DNA of 64,000 nucleotides. It comes from Streptomyces umbrinus (GTDB taxonomy: Bacteria; Actinomycetota; Actinomycetes; Streptomycetales; Streptomycetaceae). The stretch spans positions 930,001 through 994,000 of the forward strand of contig NZ_JAUSZI010000002.1 in NCBI RefSeq assembly GCF_030817415.1. The letters run 5' to 3'. Positions 53,073-60,627 of this stretch are shown here, in pieces (position 1 is the first letter of the stretch; each line of letters begins with the position of its first letter). A model generated the notes under the pieces. The model saw only the letters and a list, made by a program, of their open reading frames with translations, made no database searches and was not told the origin of the DNA. Position numbers and translations under genes: made by a program.

Positions 53073-53529
53073 ATGTCCAAGCGCATTCTCGTGTCGTCGC
53101 TCATCGGTGTTTTCGTCGTTGGCGGAATTACCGCCGGTGGCTTTGCCGTGGCCTCGGCCTCCGCCGCCACCGAGCCGACCCTCAAGAACGGCTCGGCCCG
53201 CTACGTGGCCCCGTCCGACAGCGGCGCGGGCAAACTCACCTTCACCGCGGACGTGAGTGACGACTCGGGCATCCGAAGCCTCAAGGTCCTTGCGTGGCCC
53301 GCGAGTTCGAAGCTCGACCCGACCGAGGCGGAGCTCCGGTCCGTGGACAGCGCCACGTGCAGGAGCACGACGGACGAGACGTCCCGCTGCACCTACACGC
53401 TGCGGGTCACGAAGGAGGAGGCGGCCGAGCTGGCCCAGGGCACCTGGTACGTCTCGGCGCTCGCGGCGGCGAAGGACGGGGACACGACGTTCGTGTCCCG
53501 CGGCCGCGTCCTTCGACGTCACGCGCTGA
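53073..53529 (+). pseudogene. Secreted DUF5707 family protein, frameshifted near its 3' end
   Basis: A signal peptide (ILVSSLIGVFVVGGITAGGF, cleavage near ASA30) is followed by a β-sandwich-like domain typical of the Streptomyces DUF5707 family: LKNGSARYVAPSDSGAGKLT, FTADVSDDSGIRSLKVLAWP, ATCRSTTDETSRCTYTLRV with a Cys pair, and GTWYVSALAAAKDGDTTFV. After TTFV the frame continues as an Arg-rich read-through to 53660, whereas skipping one base (T at 53496) gives PAAASFDVTR and a stop at 53529, the expected family ending. The function of the family is unknown; it is exported. The extra base may be a real mutation or a sequencing error. Confidence 0.72.
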
Positions 53530-53665
53530 CCCACCACCGCGGCCGGGGCGCCTCGGGGCGCCCGGCCGTTCGGGTCGGTGACCGAGGGCGAGCCGCAGGT
53601 CGCCTTGTGCGGTCATCAGGCCGTTGTCGGTTGTCGGGTCGGACCCTGGTGCTTTCGTGACTCCT

Positions 53666-53685
53666 CCCCCGGCTGGAGCCGGGGG
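53666..53685 (-). repeat. Right-end hairpin of the IS605-type element
   Basis: CCCCCGGCT (53666-53674) and AGCCGGGGG (53677-53685) form a 9-bp stem with a 2-base loop, 8 bp beyond the tnpB stop. In this family the right-end hairpin is recognised by TnpA, and the overlapping transcript gives the 3' part of the omega RNA used by TnpB. Confidence 0.8.
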
Positions 53686-53692
53686 CTTCTCG

Positions 53693-54907
53693 TTACGCCG
53701 GGTTGGCGTTGCGACGGACCAGCCCGGCCCGTAATACGTTGGTGGCTCCCACTGTGTCGGCGTGTGCGGTGTGGCCGCAGGCTAGGCAGTGGAACTCTTC
53801 CTGGGTGGGCCGGTTCTCCTTGACGGTGTGCCCGCATTCGGGGCACTGGCGGGAGGTGTTGCGGGGGTTAACGGCGATCACTTCCCGTCCGGCGCTTTCA
53901 GCCTTGGCGTGCAGGATCGTCAGGAACACCCCCCAACCGGCATCAGCGATCGAACGGTTCAGTCCGGCCTTCGCCGATGACCCGTTGGGCAGGAAGATTC
54001 CCGGCTGGTCGGGGTCGGGTTTCGGCGCGGGGGCCTTGCTCATGTTGCGGATCGTGAGGTCTTCGTGCGCGATGACGTCGTGCGCACGAACCAGGCCGAG
54101 AGCGGTCTTGTGCGCGTGGTCGAGCCGCTGACGCCGTACCTTGCCGTGCAGGCGGGCGACCCGGTCCACGGCCCGCTGGTGGTTGGCGGTACGGTCCTTG
54201 GCCTTACAACGCGGGAACCGGGACAGAGCCTGCTGCGCGGCTTCGAGCTTTGCGGCAGCCCTACGGCCGTGTCTCGGGTTGGGGACGAACCCGCCGCCTG
54301 AGTCGGCGAGGAAGTTCGCGATGCCCAGGTCGATGCCGACCACGCTGCCGGTCACCGGCAGCGGCTCCGGCTGGTCCTGTTCGGCGGTCAGCACGACGAA
54401 CCACCGACGGCCCTCACGCTTCACGGACACCGTCTTGACCCGGCCTGCCACGGCACGGTGCTGGTTGACCTTCACATGCCCGACGCCCTGGAAGCGGACG
54501 CGGGTGGCCGGGTCGTGCGGGGTGGAATCCCAGCGGCAGCCATCGCCGTCCTTGGGGAAGTCCACCGTGTCGAACCAGCTCACCCCGCGAAAGCGCGGGT
54601 AACCGGACGTCTCACCGGACTTGACACGACGGAAAAACGCGGCGAACGCCTTGTCCAGGCGGCGCAGGGTGGCCTGCTGCGAGGAGAACGACCAGCGCCC
54701 CTGGCGCTCCGGGTCGAACGCCCGGATGTCCTTGAGCTGCGCCGACTGGCCGCCGTACTTGACGCTGGTCTTCGAGACATGCCGGTAGGCGTCACGCCGT
54801 TCCTGCAACGCCCCGTTGTAGAGGGAGCAGTGATCCCGCAGCATCTCGGCCAGCGCCTGGGCCTGCCGGACGGTGGGCCGCAGCAGGAACTTGTACGCGC
54901 GGATCAC
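53693..54907 (-). CDS. tnpB: TnpB, RNA-guided endonuclease of an IS200/IS605 element
   Basis: The 404-residue protein has the N-terminal helical part VIRAYKFLLRPTVRQAQALA and RWSFSSQQATLRRLDKAFAA, then a RuvC nuclease: first Asp in GSVVGIDLGIANF, Glu in VIAHEDLTIRNM, final Asp in CGHTAHADTVGATNVLRAG. A zinc ribbon CPECGHTVKEN...FHCLACG lies between the last two. All catalytic residues remain, so it may still cut DNA next to the element's target motif, guided by RNA from its 3' end. GTG 54907 gives the usual N-terminus; the frame extends to 54952. It contains a TTA codon (Leu in NVLRAG), almost unique in this window, in keeping with foreign origin. Confidence 0.92.
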   Translation of the reverse strand: MIRAYKFLLRPTVRQAQALAEMLRDHCSLYNGALQERRDAYRHVSKTSVKYGGQSAQLKDIRAFDPERQGRWSFSSQQATLRRLDKAFAAFFRRVKSGETSGYPRFRGVSWFDTVDFPKDGDGCRWDSTPHDPATRVRFQGVGHVKVNQHRAVAGRVKTVSVKREGRRWFVVLTAEQDQPEPLPVTGSVVGIDLGIANFLADSGGGFVPNPRHGRRAAAKLEAAQQALSRFPRCKAKDRTANHQRAVDRVARLHGKVRRQRLDHAHKTALGLVRAHDVIAHEDLTIRNMSKAPAPKPDPDQPGIFLPNGSSAKAGLNRSIADAGWGVFLTILHAKAESAGREVIAVNPRNTSRQCPECGHTVKENRPTQEEFHCLACGHTAHADTVGATNVLRAGLVRRNANPA

Positions 54908-54938
54908 CCAGCCCACCCCCCTCCGGTCGAGTTCACGC

Positions 54939-55296
54939 TTGGTGTTTGTCACAAAGTACCCGGCGGGAGGTCTTCGATAACGACATGCTGATGAGCTGCG
55001 AGGAGATCATGCGGGATGTGTGCCAGTCCTTCAACGCCGAGCTGCGGGAGTTCAACGGCGAAGGCGATCACGTCCACCTGCTCGTCCACTACCCACCGAA
55101 AATCGCCCTGTCCAAACTCGTCAACAGCCTCAAGAGCGTCAGCTCCCGATACCGGCGCGCGGAGTACACCGGCCGGATCAACCAGATCGGCACGGGAGCC
55201 GTCTTCTGGTCCCCGTCGTATTCCGCAGGATCCTGCGGAGGCCCACCACGGAGCATCGTCAAGGACTACATCGACAACCAGAAACGGCCGGCCTGA
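54939..55296 (+). pseudogene. tnpA: TnpA (Y1/HUH transposase of IS200/IS605), frameshifted and 5'-truncated
   Basis: LVFVTKY is encoded at 54939-54959, and after one extra C (54960) the next frame reads RREVFDNDMLMSCEEIMRDV, GEGDHVHLLVHYPPK with the HUH metal motif, LVNSLKSVSSRYRR and IVKDYIDNQKRP with the catalytic Tyr. The usual first 15-20 codons with a start and ribosome site are not recognisable; upstream lies only the tnpB start region in antisense. The enzyme core is preserved but the frameshift should prevent production, so the element is probably immobile unless helped in trans. Residue order and length otherwise fit an IS605 TnpA of about 135 residues. Confidence 0.78.
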
Positions 55297-55354
55297 CCGA
55301 CACGCCGCAGACGCAGAGAACTCCGGCACTTCGCTCCTCTGGGCCGAAGATCGC

Positions 55355-55382
55355 ATTCCCGCCAGGCTTGAAGGCCGGGATT
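55355..55382. repeat. Probable left-end hairpin of the IS605-type element
   Basis: ATTCCCGCC (55355-55363) pairs with GGCCGGGATT (55373-55382) with one bulged base around a 9-base loop. CGAAGATC occurs on each side. It lies 58 bp after the tnpA stop, where a left-end recognition hairpin is expected. Confidence 0.5.
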
Positions 55383-55409
55383 CCCTGCGAAGATCAAAGG
55401 ACGGGAACC

Positions 55410-55874
55410 ATGACCAGCAGAAGTGTCGTCGTCGAGCGGCGCATCGCCGCGGCCCAGGGACCGGTGTGGGAGGCCATCACCGACCTGGCCGGCATGCAGC
55501 ACGTCCTCAGCAGCGTCTCGAAGGTCGAGGTCCTCACGGAGGGCGCCTTCGGCGTCGGTACGCGGTGGCGGGAGACGCGGCGCATGTTCGGCAAGGACGC
55601 CACCGAGGAGATGTGGGTGACGGCCAGCGAGCCACCCGAGCGGTATGTGGTGGAGGCCGAGTCCCACGGCTCGCACTACATCTCGGAGTGGGTGCTGCGA
55701 GCCGACGGCCCGGTGACGACGACGGCCCGCATGACGTTCTCGGCCGTGGCGACCGGTGGGGTCGCGGGCCTGCTGGCCAAGATCATGGGCGGCCTGGGCG
55801 CGCGGGCGGTCAGCAAGGCCATCGCCAAGGACCTCGACGACATCGCCGCAGCACTGGAGGGCCGCAGCGGCTGA
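55410..55874 (+). CDS. SRPBCC (START-like) family protein
   Basis: The 154-residue protein starts with VVVERRIAAAQGPVWEAITD, the usual first strand and helix of polyketide-cyclase/dehydrase-like SRPBCC proteins, then VEVLTEGAFGVGTRWRETRR, ERYVVEAESHGSHYISEWVL and a C-terminal helix KAIAKDLDDIAAALEG. The fold binds hydrophobic ligands in a deep pocket; no activity can be assigned. ATG 55410 follows AAAGGACGGG. The gene begins directly outside the IS left end, so its original promoter was probably displaced; transcription may now rely on a promoter within the element. It is convergent with the sugar ABC transporter operon. Confidence 0.82.
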   Translation: MTSRSVVVERRIAAAQGPVWEAITDLAGMQHVLSSVSKVEVLTEGAFGVGTRWRETRRMFGKDATEEMWVTASEPPERYVVEAESHGSHYISEWVLRADGPVTTTARMTFSAVATGGVAGLLAKIMGGLGARAVSKAIAKDLDDIAAALEGRSG

Positions 55875-55900
55875 TCCACACACGGCCCTCCGCCCTTCAC

Positions 55901-56737
55901 CTATCCCTTCACCGCTCCGGCGGTGAGCCCCTGGACGATGTGGCGGCTGGCGAAGGCGAACAGCAGCATCGTCGGCAGGATGGTGAGCACCGCTGCCGCG
56001 GACATGGATCCCCAGTCGATGTTGAAGCTGGAGATGAAGCCGTTCAGGGCCGTGGGGACGGTCTTGTTGCTGTCGCTGTTCATCAGCGTCACCGACAGGA
56101 ACAGCTCGTTCCAGCAGTTGACGAAGTTGAAGATGAACGCGGCCACGATCCCGGGACGCATCACCGGCAGCAGCACCCGGAACAGTGCTCCGAACCGGGA
56201 CAGGCCGTCGATCATGGCGGCCTCCTCGAGCGCGTCCGGGATGTTCTCGAAGAAGCCGCGGAGCATCACCGTGCAGAAGGGGATGCACACGGCGACGTAC
56301 ACGAGGATGAGTCCGAGCCTGTTGTCGACCAGGTTGAGGTCGGTCATGAGCAGGTACAGCGGCCCCAGCGCGATGAAGGTCGGGATCATCTGGGTGACCA
56401 GCGCGGCCATCAGCAGGGCGGACTTGGTGCGGAACTCGAAGCGGGCCAGCACGTAGGCCGACAGCATCGAGATCGCGGTGGCCACCGCGCCCGCCACGAA
56501 CGCGACGATGAGGCTGTTGGTGAGGTAGACGCCGAAGTCGGCCTTGCCGAAGAGCCCGCTGTAGTTCTCCAGCGAGAAGTGCTCGGGCCAGTACGCGATC
56601 GGGAAGGCGAAGATGTCGCCGGGCGCCTTCAGGGACGTGATGGTGATCCAGTAGAGCGGGAAGACCGTGAAGACCAGCCACAGTCCCAGGAAGGTGAACT
56701 TGGTGGCCCGGCCCGCCGTGGACTCCTTGCCGATCAC
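55901..56737 (-). CDS. Carbohydrate ABC transporter permease (MalG-like)
   Basis: The 278-residue permease has six membrane helices and the cytoplasmic EAA loop DALEEAAMIDGLSRFGALFR near 170-189, which docks to the ATPase. The N-terminal FTFLGLWLVFTVFPLYWITI and YLTNSLIVAFVAGAVATAIS helices fit MalG/AraQ-type proteins. It pairs with the permease encoded upstream (4-bp GTGA overlap) and the lipoprotein at 57732-59036. The operon has no ATPase gene; in Streptomyces the shared MsiK ATPase usually serves such importers. It should import a sugar or other polar compound whose nature may be linked to the class V aminotransferase upstream. Confidence 0.92.
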   Translation of the reverse strand: MIGKESTAGRATKFTFLGLWLVFTVFPLYWITITSLKAPGDIFAFPIAYWPEHFSLENYSGLFGKADFGVYLTNSLIVAFVAGAVATAISMLSAYVLARFEFRTKSALLMAALVTQMIPTFIALGPLYLLMTDLNLVDNRLGLILVYVAVCIPFCTVMLRGFFENIPDALEEAAMIDGLSRFGALFRVLLPVMRPGIVAAFIFNFVNCWNELFLSVTLMNSDSNKTVPTALNGFISSFNIDWGSMSAAAVLTILPTMLLFAFASRHIVQGLTAGAVKG

Positions 56738-57729
56738 GACTTCACCTCTCGCTTCTCACGCGTGGCCAGGAGGAAGAAGACCGCGAACACCAGCAGCGTG
56801 GCGACGACGATGAGCCCGAGCGCGGAGGCCCTGCCGTAGTCGCCCTGCTGAGTGATCTTGATCATCCAGGTGGTCACGATGTGCGTCTCGTTGTTCGGCC
56901 CGCCGCCGGTCATCCCGAAGATCAGGTCGGGGAAGTTGAAGATCCAGATGACGCGCAGCAGGACAGTCAGCGCGAGCGTGACCCGGATGTACGGAATGGT
57001 GATCTGGAAGAGGGTGCGCACCTTCCCCGCACCGTCGAGCGCCGCCGCCTCGTACAGCTCCTCGGGGATGGACTGCAGCGCGGCCAGGATCATGATGGTG
57101 AAGAAGGTGACGCCGTACCAGATGTTGGCGACCACGACGGCGAACATGGCCGTCTTCGGGTCGGCCAGCCAGGCGACCGGCTCGTCGATCAGGCCAACCT
57201 TCTGCAGCAGGTCGTTGACGACGCCGAACTCGCTGTTGAACATCCAGCGGAAGAGGATGCCGATGAGGAAGCCGGAGATCGCCCAAGGGAAGAAGATGAG
57301 CGCCTGGTAGAGGCCCCGGAAGCGGAACTTCTTGCGCAGCCACAGCGCCAGGGCGAACCCGATCACCAGTTGGGGCACGATCGAACCGAACACCCAGATC
57401 CCGGTGTTGCCCAGCACGGTGCCCCACGCGGGGTCGGCGAAGACGTCGCGAAAGTTCTTCAGGCCCACCCAGGAGGTGTCGGTCAGGTCCGTCAGCTTCC
57501 ACTTGCGGAAGGCCATCTGGCTGCCGGCGATCATCGGGTAGTACGTGAAGACCGCCACGAAGACCGCGGCCGGGGCCATGAAGGCGGCGATCAGGAAGCC
57601 GCGCCGGGCGGTGAACTCCGGCTTGCGGCGGCCTCGTTGCACGCCGCGGCCGGGCGGGGTGCCCCCTGTTCCGGAGGGCCCCGCCGACGCCGCTTTCGTC
57701 GTTTCCGTCGTGTCGGACGCGGTGGGCAT
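56734..57729 (-). CDS. Carbohydrate ABC transporter permease (MalF-like)
   Basis: The 331-residue permease has a basic Gly/Pro-rich N-terminus, then six helices starting with GFLIAAFMAPAAVFVAVFTY. The periplasmic loop contains FRKWKLTDLTDTSWVGLKNF, a hallmark of UgpA/MalF-type permeases. The EAA loop is ELYEAAALDGAGKVRTLFQI near 242-261. ATG 57729 lies 2 bp after the lipoprotein stop, with AGGAG overlapping that gene's end, and its own stop overlaps the next gene by 4 bp. It forms the membrane channel with the MalG-like partner. Confidence 0.92.
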   Translation of the reverse strand: MPTASDTTETTKAASAGPSGTGGTPPGRGVQRGRRKPEFTARRGFLIAAFMAPAAVFVAVFTYYPMIAGSQMAFRKWKLTDLTDTSWVGLKNFRDVFADPAWGTVLGNTGIWVFGSIVPQLVIGFALALWLRKKFRFRGLYQALIFFPWAISGFLIGILFRWMFNSEFGVVNDLLQKVGLIDEPVAWLADPKTAMFAVVVANIWYGVTFFTIMILAALQSIPEELYEAAALDGAGKVRTLFQITIPYIRVTLALTVLLRVIWIFNFPDLIFGMTGGGPNNETHIVTTWMIKITQQGDYGRASALGLIVVATLLVFAVFFLLATREKREVKS

Positions 57730-57731
57730 GG

Positions 57732-59036
57732 CTAGTTCTCCTGCTGCCGCTTCTCGGTCCAGTACGCGTCCCAGCCGTCCAGCAGCTTCTCGGGAGTCGT
57801 CTTGCCCAGCACCATCTTCTGGATGTCCGCGTCGGCCTTCTGCTGCCACTCCGCCCACCAGGCGACGCCACGCGGCTGGCTGACGTTGAGGTAGGTGTCC
57901 GGGTTCTCCGTCATGGTCACGTAGCTGGACCAGGGGCCGGTCTTGTAGAAGGGGTCCTCGGTCGCCGACTTGAGGATCGGCACCAGGCTGTTCTTCTTGG
58001 TGAAGGCCGTCGACGCCTTGCCCTCGGAGAGGAACTCGACCAGCTTGACGGCCTCTGCCTTGTGCTTGCTGCCGTCCGCGATGCCCCAGCCGGCGGTGGC
58101 GAGTGGCTGTACGGTCTTGCCGCTGGGCCCCGCCACCAGCGGAGCGGTGTCCCACTGGTTCTTCGCGATCGACTTGGACTCCGAGACGGTGGCGATCACT
58201 TCCGGGTCCTGCAGCAGGAAGGCCGTGGAGCCGTTGGAGAAGCCCTCGACCATCTCCGGATAGCCCCAGGAGACGGACGACTTGGGGGACGCCTCCTTGA
58301 ACAGCTTGAGGTAGGTCTTCATCGCGTCGACGGCCTCGGGGGCGGCGAAGATCGTGCTGCCGTCCTTCACCTTGAAGCCGTCGGCGGGGTCGATCTTGTC
58401 GGCGACGTACGCCTCGATGACGGCGGTGGCGTTGCCGTTGGCGTTGGCCCCGCCGCGGAAGGCGTACCCGTACCGGCGCTTGGCCGGATCGTGGATGGCG
58501 GAGGCCTGTTCGAGCAGTTCGTCCCAGGTGGCCGGGGGCTTGTCGAAGCCGGCCTCCTTGATCAGGTCGGTGCGGTAGAAGACGCTCAGGCCGTAGAAGC
58601 CGTACGGCACGAAGTACGTCTTGCCTGCGGCGGTCTCGGAGGCCTTGACCGCGTTCTCCGTCATCGCCTCCCAGCCCTTCCAGGGTTTGAGGTCCTTCTT
58701 CATGTCGTAGAGCCAGCCGTTGTTCGACCACGGGCCCACCGTGGTGTCCCGTACTTCGAGGGTGTCCACGCCGCTGCCGGACTGGAGCATCTGCTGGATC
58801 TTCTGGTCCGCCTGCTCGGTGGGCGGCGAGATCAGATTGACCTTGATCTTGGAGTTCTGCTTCTCGAAGTCCGCTATCAGGCCCTTCAGCAGGTCCGTGC
58901 GGGCGGGGTTCGTCAGGCTCTCGACCATGTTGAGAGTGACTGTTCCGTCGGCTTCTCCGCCACTCATGGCGGAACAGCCGGTCAGGACCATGGTGGCGGC
59001 TGTGCCGAGGGCGAGAGCTGCCGTCCTTCTACTCAT
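57732..59036 (-). CDS. Extracellular solute-binding lipoprotein (sugar ABC transporter, family 1)
   Basis: The 434-residue protein has a lipoprotein signal (ALALGTAATMVLTGCSA, lipid Cys near 21), and the SBP_bac_1 fold: VTLNMVESLTNPARTDLLKG, FEKQNSKIKVNLISPPTEQA, VDTLEVRDTTVGPWSNNGWL, YFVPYGFYGLSVFYRTDLIK and FSNGSTAFLLQDPEVIAT. It captures the ligand for the two permeases encoded downstream. The ATG is preceded by GGAAGAGG. A GC-rich mini-repeat region lies between this gene and the aminotransferase gene on the same strand; the operon probably starts at the GntR-controlled promoter near 60442-60570. Confidence 0.92.
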   Translation of the reverse strand: MSRRTAALALGTAATMVLTGCSAMSGGEADGTVTLNMVESLTNPARTDLLKGLIADFEKQNSKIKVNLISPPTEQADQKIQQMLQSGSGVDTLEVRDTTVGPWSNNGWLYDMKKDLKPWKGWEAMTENAVKASETAAGKTYFVPYGFYGLSVFYRTDLIKEAGFDKPPATWDELLEQASAIHDPAKRRYGYAFRGGANANGNATAVIEAYVADKIDPADGFKVKDGSTIFAAPEAVDAMKTYLKLFKEASPKSSVSWGYPEMVEGFSNGSTAFLLQDPEVIATVSESKSIAKNQWDTAPLVAGPSGKTVQPLATAGWGIADGSKHKAEAVKLVEFLSEGKASTAFTKKNSLVPILKSATEDPFYKTGPWSSYVTMTENPDTYLNVSQPRGVAWWAEWQQKADADIQKMVLGKTTPEKLLDGWDAYWTEKRQQEN

Positions 59037-59096
59037 CGTGCCGACCTCTTCCTTGGATACGGGCGCGCTGGCTGCGGCTTCGGGGGCGGGGGGCCT

Positions 59097-59139
59097 GGTG
59101 TCGGGGGCCGTGGTGTGGGGGCCGTGGTGTGGGGGCCTT
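59097..59139 (-). repeat. Three 14-15 bp GC-rich tandem repeats upstream of the solute-binding protein gene
   Basis: GGTGTCGGGGGCCGT, GGTGTGGGGGCCGT and GGTGTGGGGGCCTT lie in tandem, with a fourth degenerate copy after them, in the 147-bp gap between the aminotransferase stop and the lipoprotein start. They are not coding. They may be a slippage product or an mRNA structure that tunes expression of the downstream genes. Confidence 0.65.
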
Positions 59140-59183
59140 GCTGTCGGGGAATCGCGGTGTCGCGCCGTCGACGCGCCGGGCTG

Positions 59184-60407
59184 TCAGTGGGCCGCGTGGG
59201 CCCATTCGCCGATGACGGGGACGCAGTCCTCGGCGAAGTACTCGTAGTCGACGGCGGTGTTGTAGACGTGTGCGGACAGCCGCATGTAGCCGATGCCGTC
59301 GAAGCTGGTGAAGGCCGCCTCCACGCCCAGTTCCCGGGCGGCCCGGTCGCGCAGTGCGTCCGCCTCGATCCGGCTGCCGGCCAGCCCCTCGGGCAGCCGG
59401 ACGAGCCGCATCCCGGGAACGGGCATGCCCACGTCGACGATGCCGGGGACGGCGCCCAGTTCGGCGAAGGCGGCTCCGACGAGGCGCTCGGCGTAGCCGG
59501 CCAGGTCGTCCATGTACCGGCGGGCGGTGTCCCAGCCCCAGGTGCGGTCGACGAAGTCCAGTGCCGTCGACGCGGCGAGGTAGCCGGTGACGTCCACCGT
59601 GCCCTGCTGGTCGAAGCGGTCGGGATAGGGGTCGGGGGCGCCCCACGAGTCGATCAGCGGATAGAGGTCCTCGCGCTGCGCGCCGCGTGCGACCAGCGCT
59701 GCGGTGCCGCGCGGCGCGCAGCCCCACTTGTGCAGGTTGCCGACCCAGAAGTCGCACGTCAGGCCGTCGAGCGGAGCCTCGATCAGGCCGGGAGCGTGCG
59801 CGCCGTCCACGAGCAGGGGGACCCCGAGCCGCGCGGCCCCGGCGCCGATCCGCTCGACCGGCATCCGGCGGGCGGTCGCCGAGGTGATCTGGTCGACGAC
59901 GATCAGGTCCGTGGCGTCGTCGGTCCCCGCCATCACGGCCTCGTACGCCTGCTCCTCGTCCGCGTCCAGCGGCACGCGGGCGGTGCGGACCTCGCCGCCC
60001 CAGCGCCGGGCCAGCCGTTCGGCGCCCATGGTCACGGCTCCGTAGCCGTGGTCGGTGACGACGATCGCGCCGCCGCGGCGACGCGGCAGAGCGTTGAGTA
60101 CGACGCTGATTCCGGCGCTCGCGTTGGGCACCAGGGCGAGGTCGTCGGGGGTGGCCCGCAGGAAGGCCGCGAGATCGACCCGGGCGTCGGCGATCTTCTG
60201 CGGCAGCGCGGGGAACCACACCACCGGGGAACTGTCCATCTCGGCCCTCAGTTCGTTCTGCCGCTCCTGCGCCACCAGCGGGACCGCCCCGAACGAGCCG
60301 TGGTTCAGGTGCTTCATGACGGGGTCCAGCGACCACGCCCGGGCGGCGGGCCGGCCGTCCGCCAGCAGCAGGGGACGCGGGGCGGTGGTGACCTCGGTCT
60401 CGCTCAC
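59184..60407 (-). CDS. Class V aminotransferase-fold PLP enzyme (isopenicillin-N-epimerase-like)
   Basis: The 407-residue protein has the class V aminotransferase pattern: MKHLNHGSFGAVPLVAQERQ near the N-terminus, PNASAGISVVLNAL, VDGAHAPGLIEAPLD with the Asp that holds the PLP ring, and FWVGNLHKWGCAPRGTAAL with the Schiff-base Lys. This NHGSFG/NLHKW wording is that of CefD-like epimerases and related desulfurases or lyases, not cysteine desulfurase. GTG 60407 follows GGAG at 4 bases; ATG 60419 lacks a site. It probably heads the operon with the sugar-type importer and may process the imported amino compound. Divergent GntR regulator shares its promoter region. Confidence 0.87.
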   Translation of the reverse strand: MSETEVTTAPRPLLLADGRPAARAWSLDPVMKHLNHGSFGAVPLVAQERQNELRAEMDSSPVVWFPALPQKIADARVDLAAFLRATPDDLALVPNASAGISVVLNALPRRRGGAIVVTDHGYGAVTMGAERLARRWGGEVRTARVPLDADEEQAYEAVMAGTDDATDLIVVDQITSATARRMPVERIGAGAARLGVPLLVDGAHAPGLIEAPLDGLTCDFWVGNLHKWGCAPRGTAALVARGAQREDLYPLIDSWGAPDPYPDRFDQQGTVDVTGYLAASTALDFVDRTWGWDTARRYMDDLAGYAERLVGAAFAELGAVPGIVDVGMPVPGMRLVRLPEGLAGSRIEADALRDRAARELGVEAAFTSFDGIGYMRLSAHVYNTAVDYEYFAEDCVPVIGEWAHAAH

Positions 60408-60441
60408 ATCACTCCACATCTACCGAACCCGAGTGCCACCA

Positions 60442-60570
60442 GACATCAGAGGATGACGGCGACACGTATGATGACTCGGCATCCTGGCAGGCGTTTTCCG
60501 GCCTCGCAAGGGTCATGCAGCGAAAGTCATCAGATGACTCCCGGCCGATACATCCGAGACATCAGATGAC
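60442..60570. promoter_or_regulatory. GATGAC-repeat operator cluster for the GntR regulator
   Basis: The 220-bp divergent region has AGTCATC-A-GATGACT (60525-60539, perfect 7-1-7 palindrome), GACATC-A-GATGAC (60558-60570, one mismatch), GACATC-AGAG-GATGAC (60442-60457) and another GATGAC half site near 60470. The spacing and form fit operators of FadR-type GntR regulators. The cluster faces both the aminotransferase gene and the regulator gene. Confidence 0.75.
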
Positions 60571-60627
60571 TGACTACAGTGCCCGAGGGTCTCGGTGGTG
60601 CCGCCGGCCCGTCAGGGGAGGAATCGG

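Larger units (their letters stand above)
53656..55395 (-). mobile_element. IS200/IS605-family insertion sequence (tnpB intact, tnpA damaged)
   Basis: The divergent tnpA/tnpB layout matches IS605. The right end is the subterminal hairpin at 53666-53685 followed on the minus strand by GGAGGAGTCAC, a common IS605-group end. The left end lies after tnpA, with the bulged hairpin at 55355-55382 framed by CGAAGATC direct repeats (55345-55352, 55388-55395). No terminal inverted repeats or target duplications are expected in this family. Limits are approximate by some ten bases. The element sits between a frameshifted DUF5707 gene and an SRPBCC gene. Confidence 0.75.

Noticed and set aside
53693..54907. 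Possible compact Cas12 effector
   Set aside because: Length, zinc ribbon, adjacent HUH transposase remnant and right-end hairpin identify it as IS605 TnpB; no CRISPR array is near.
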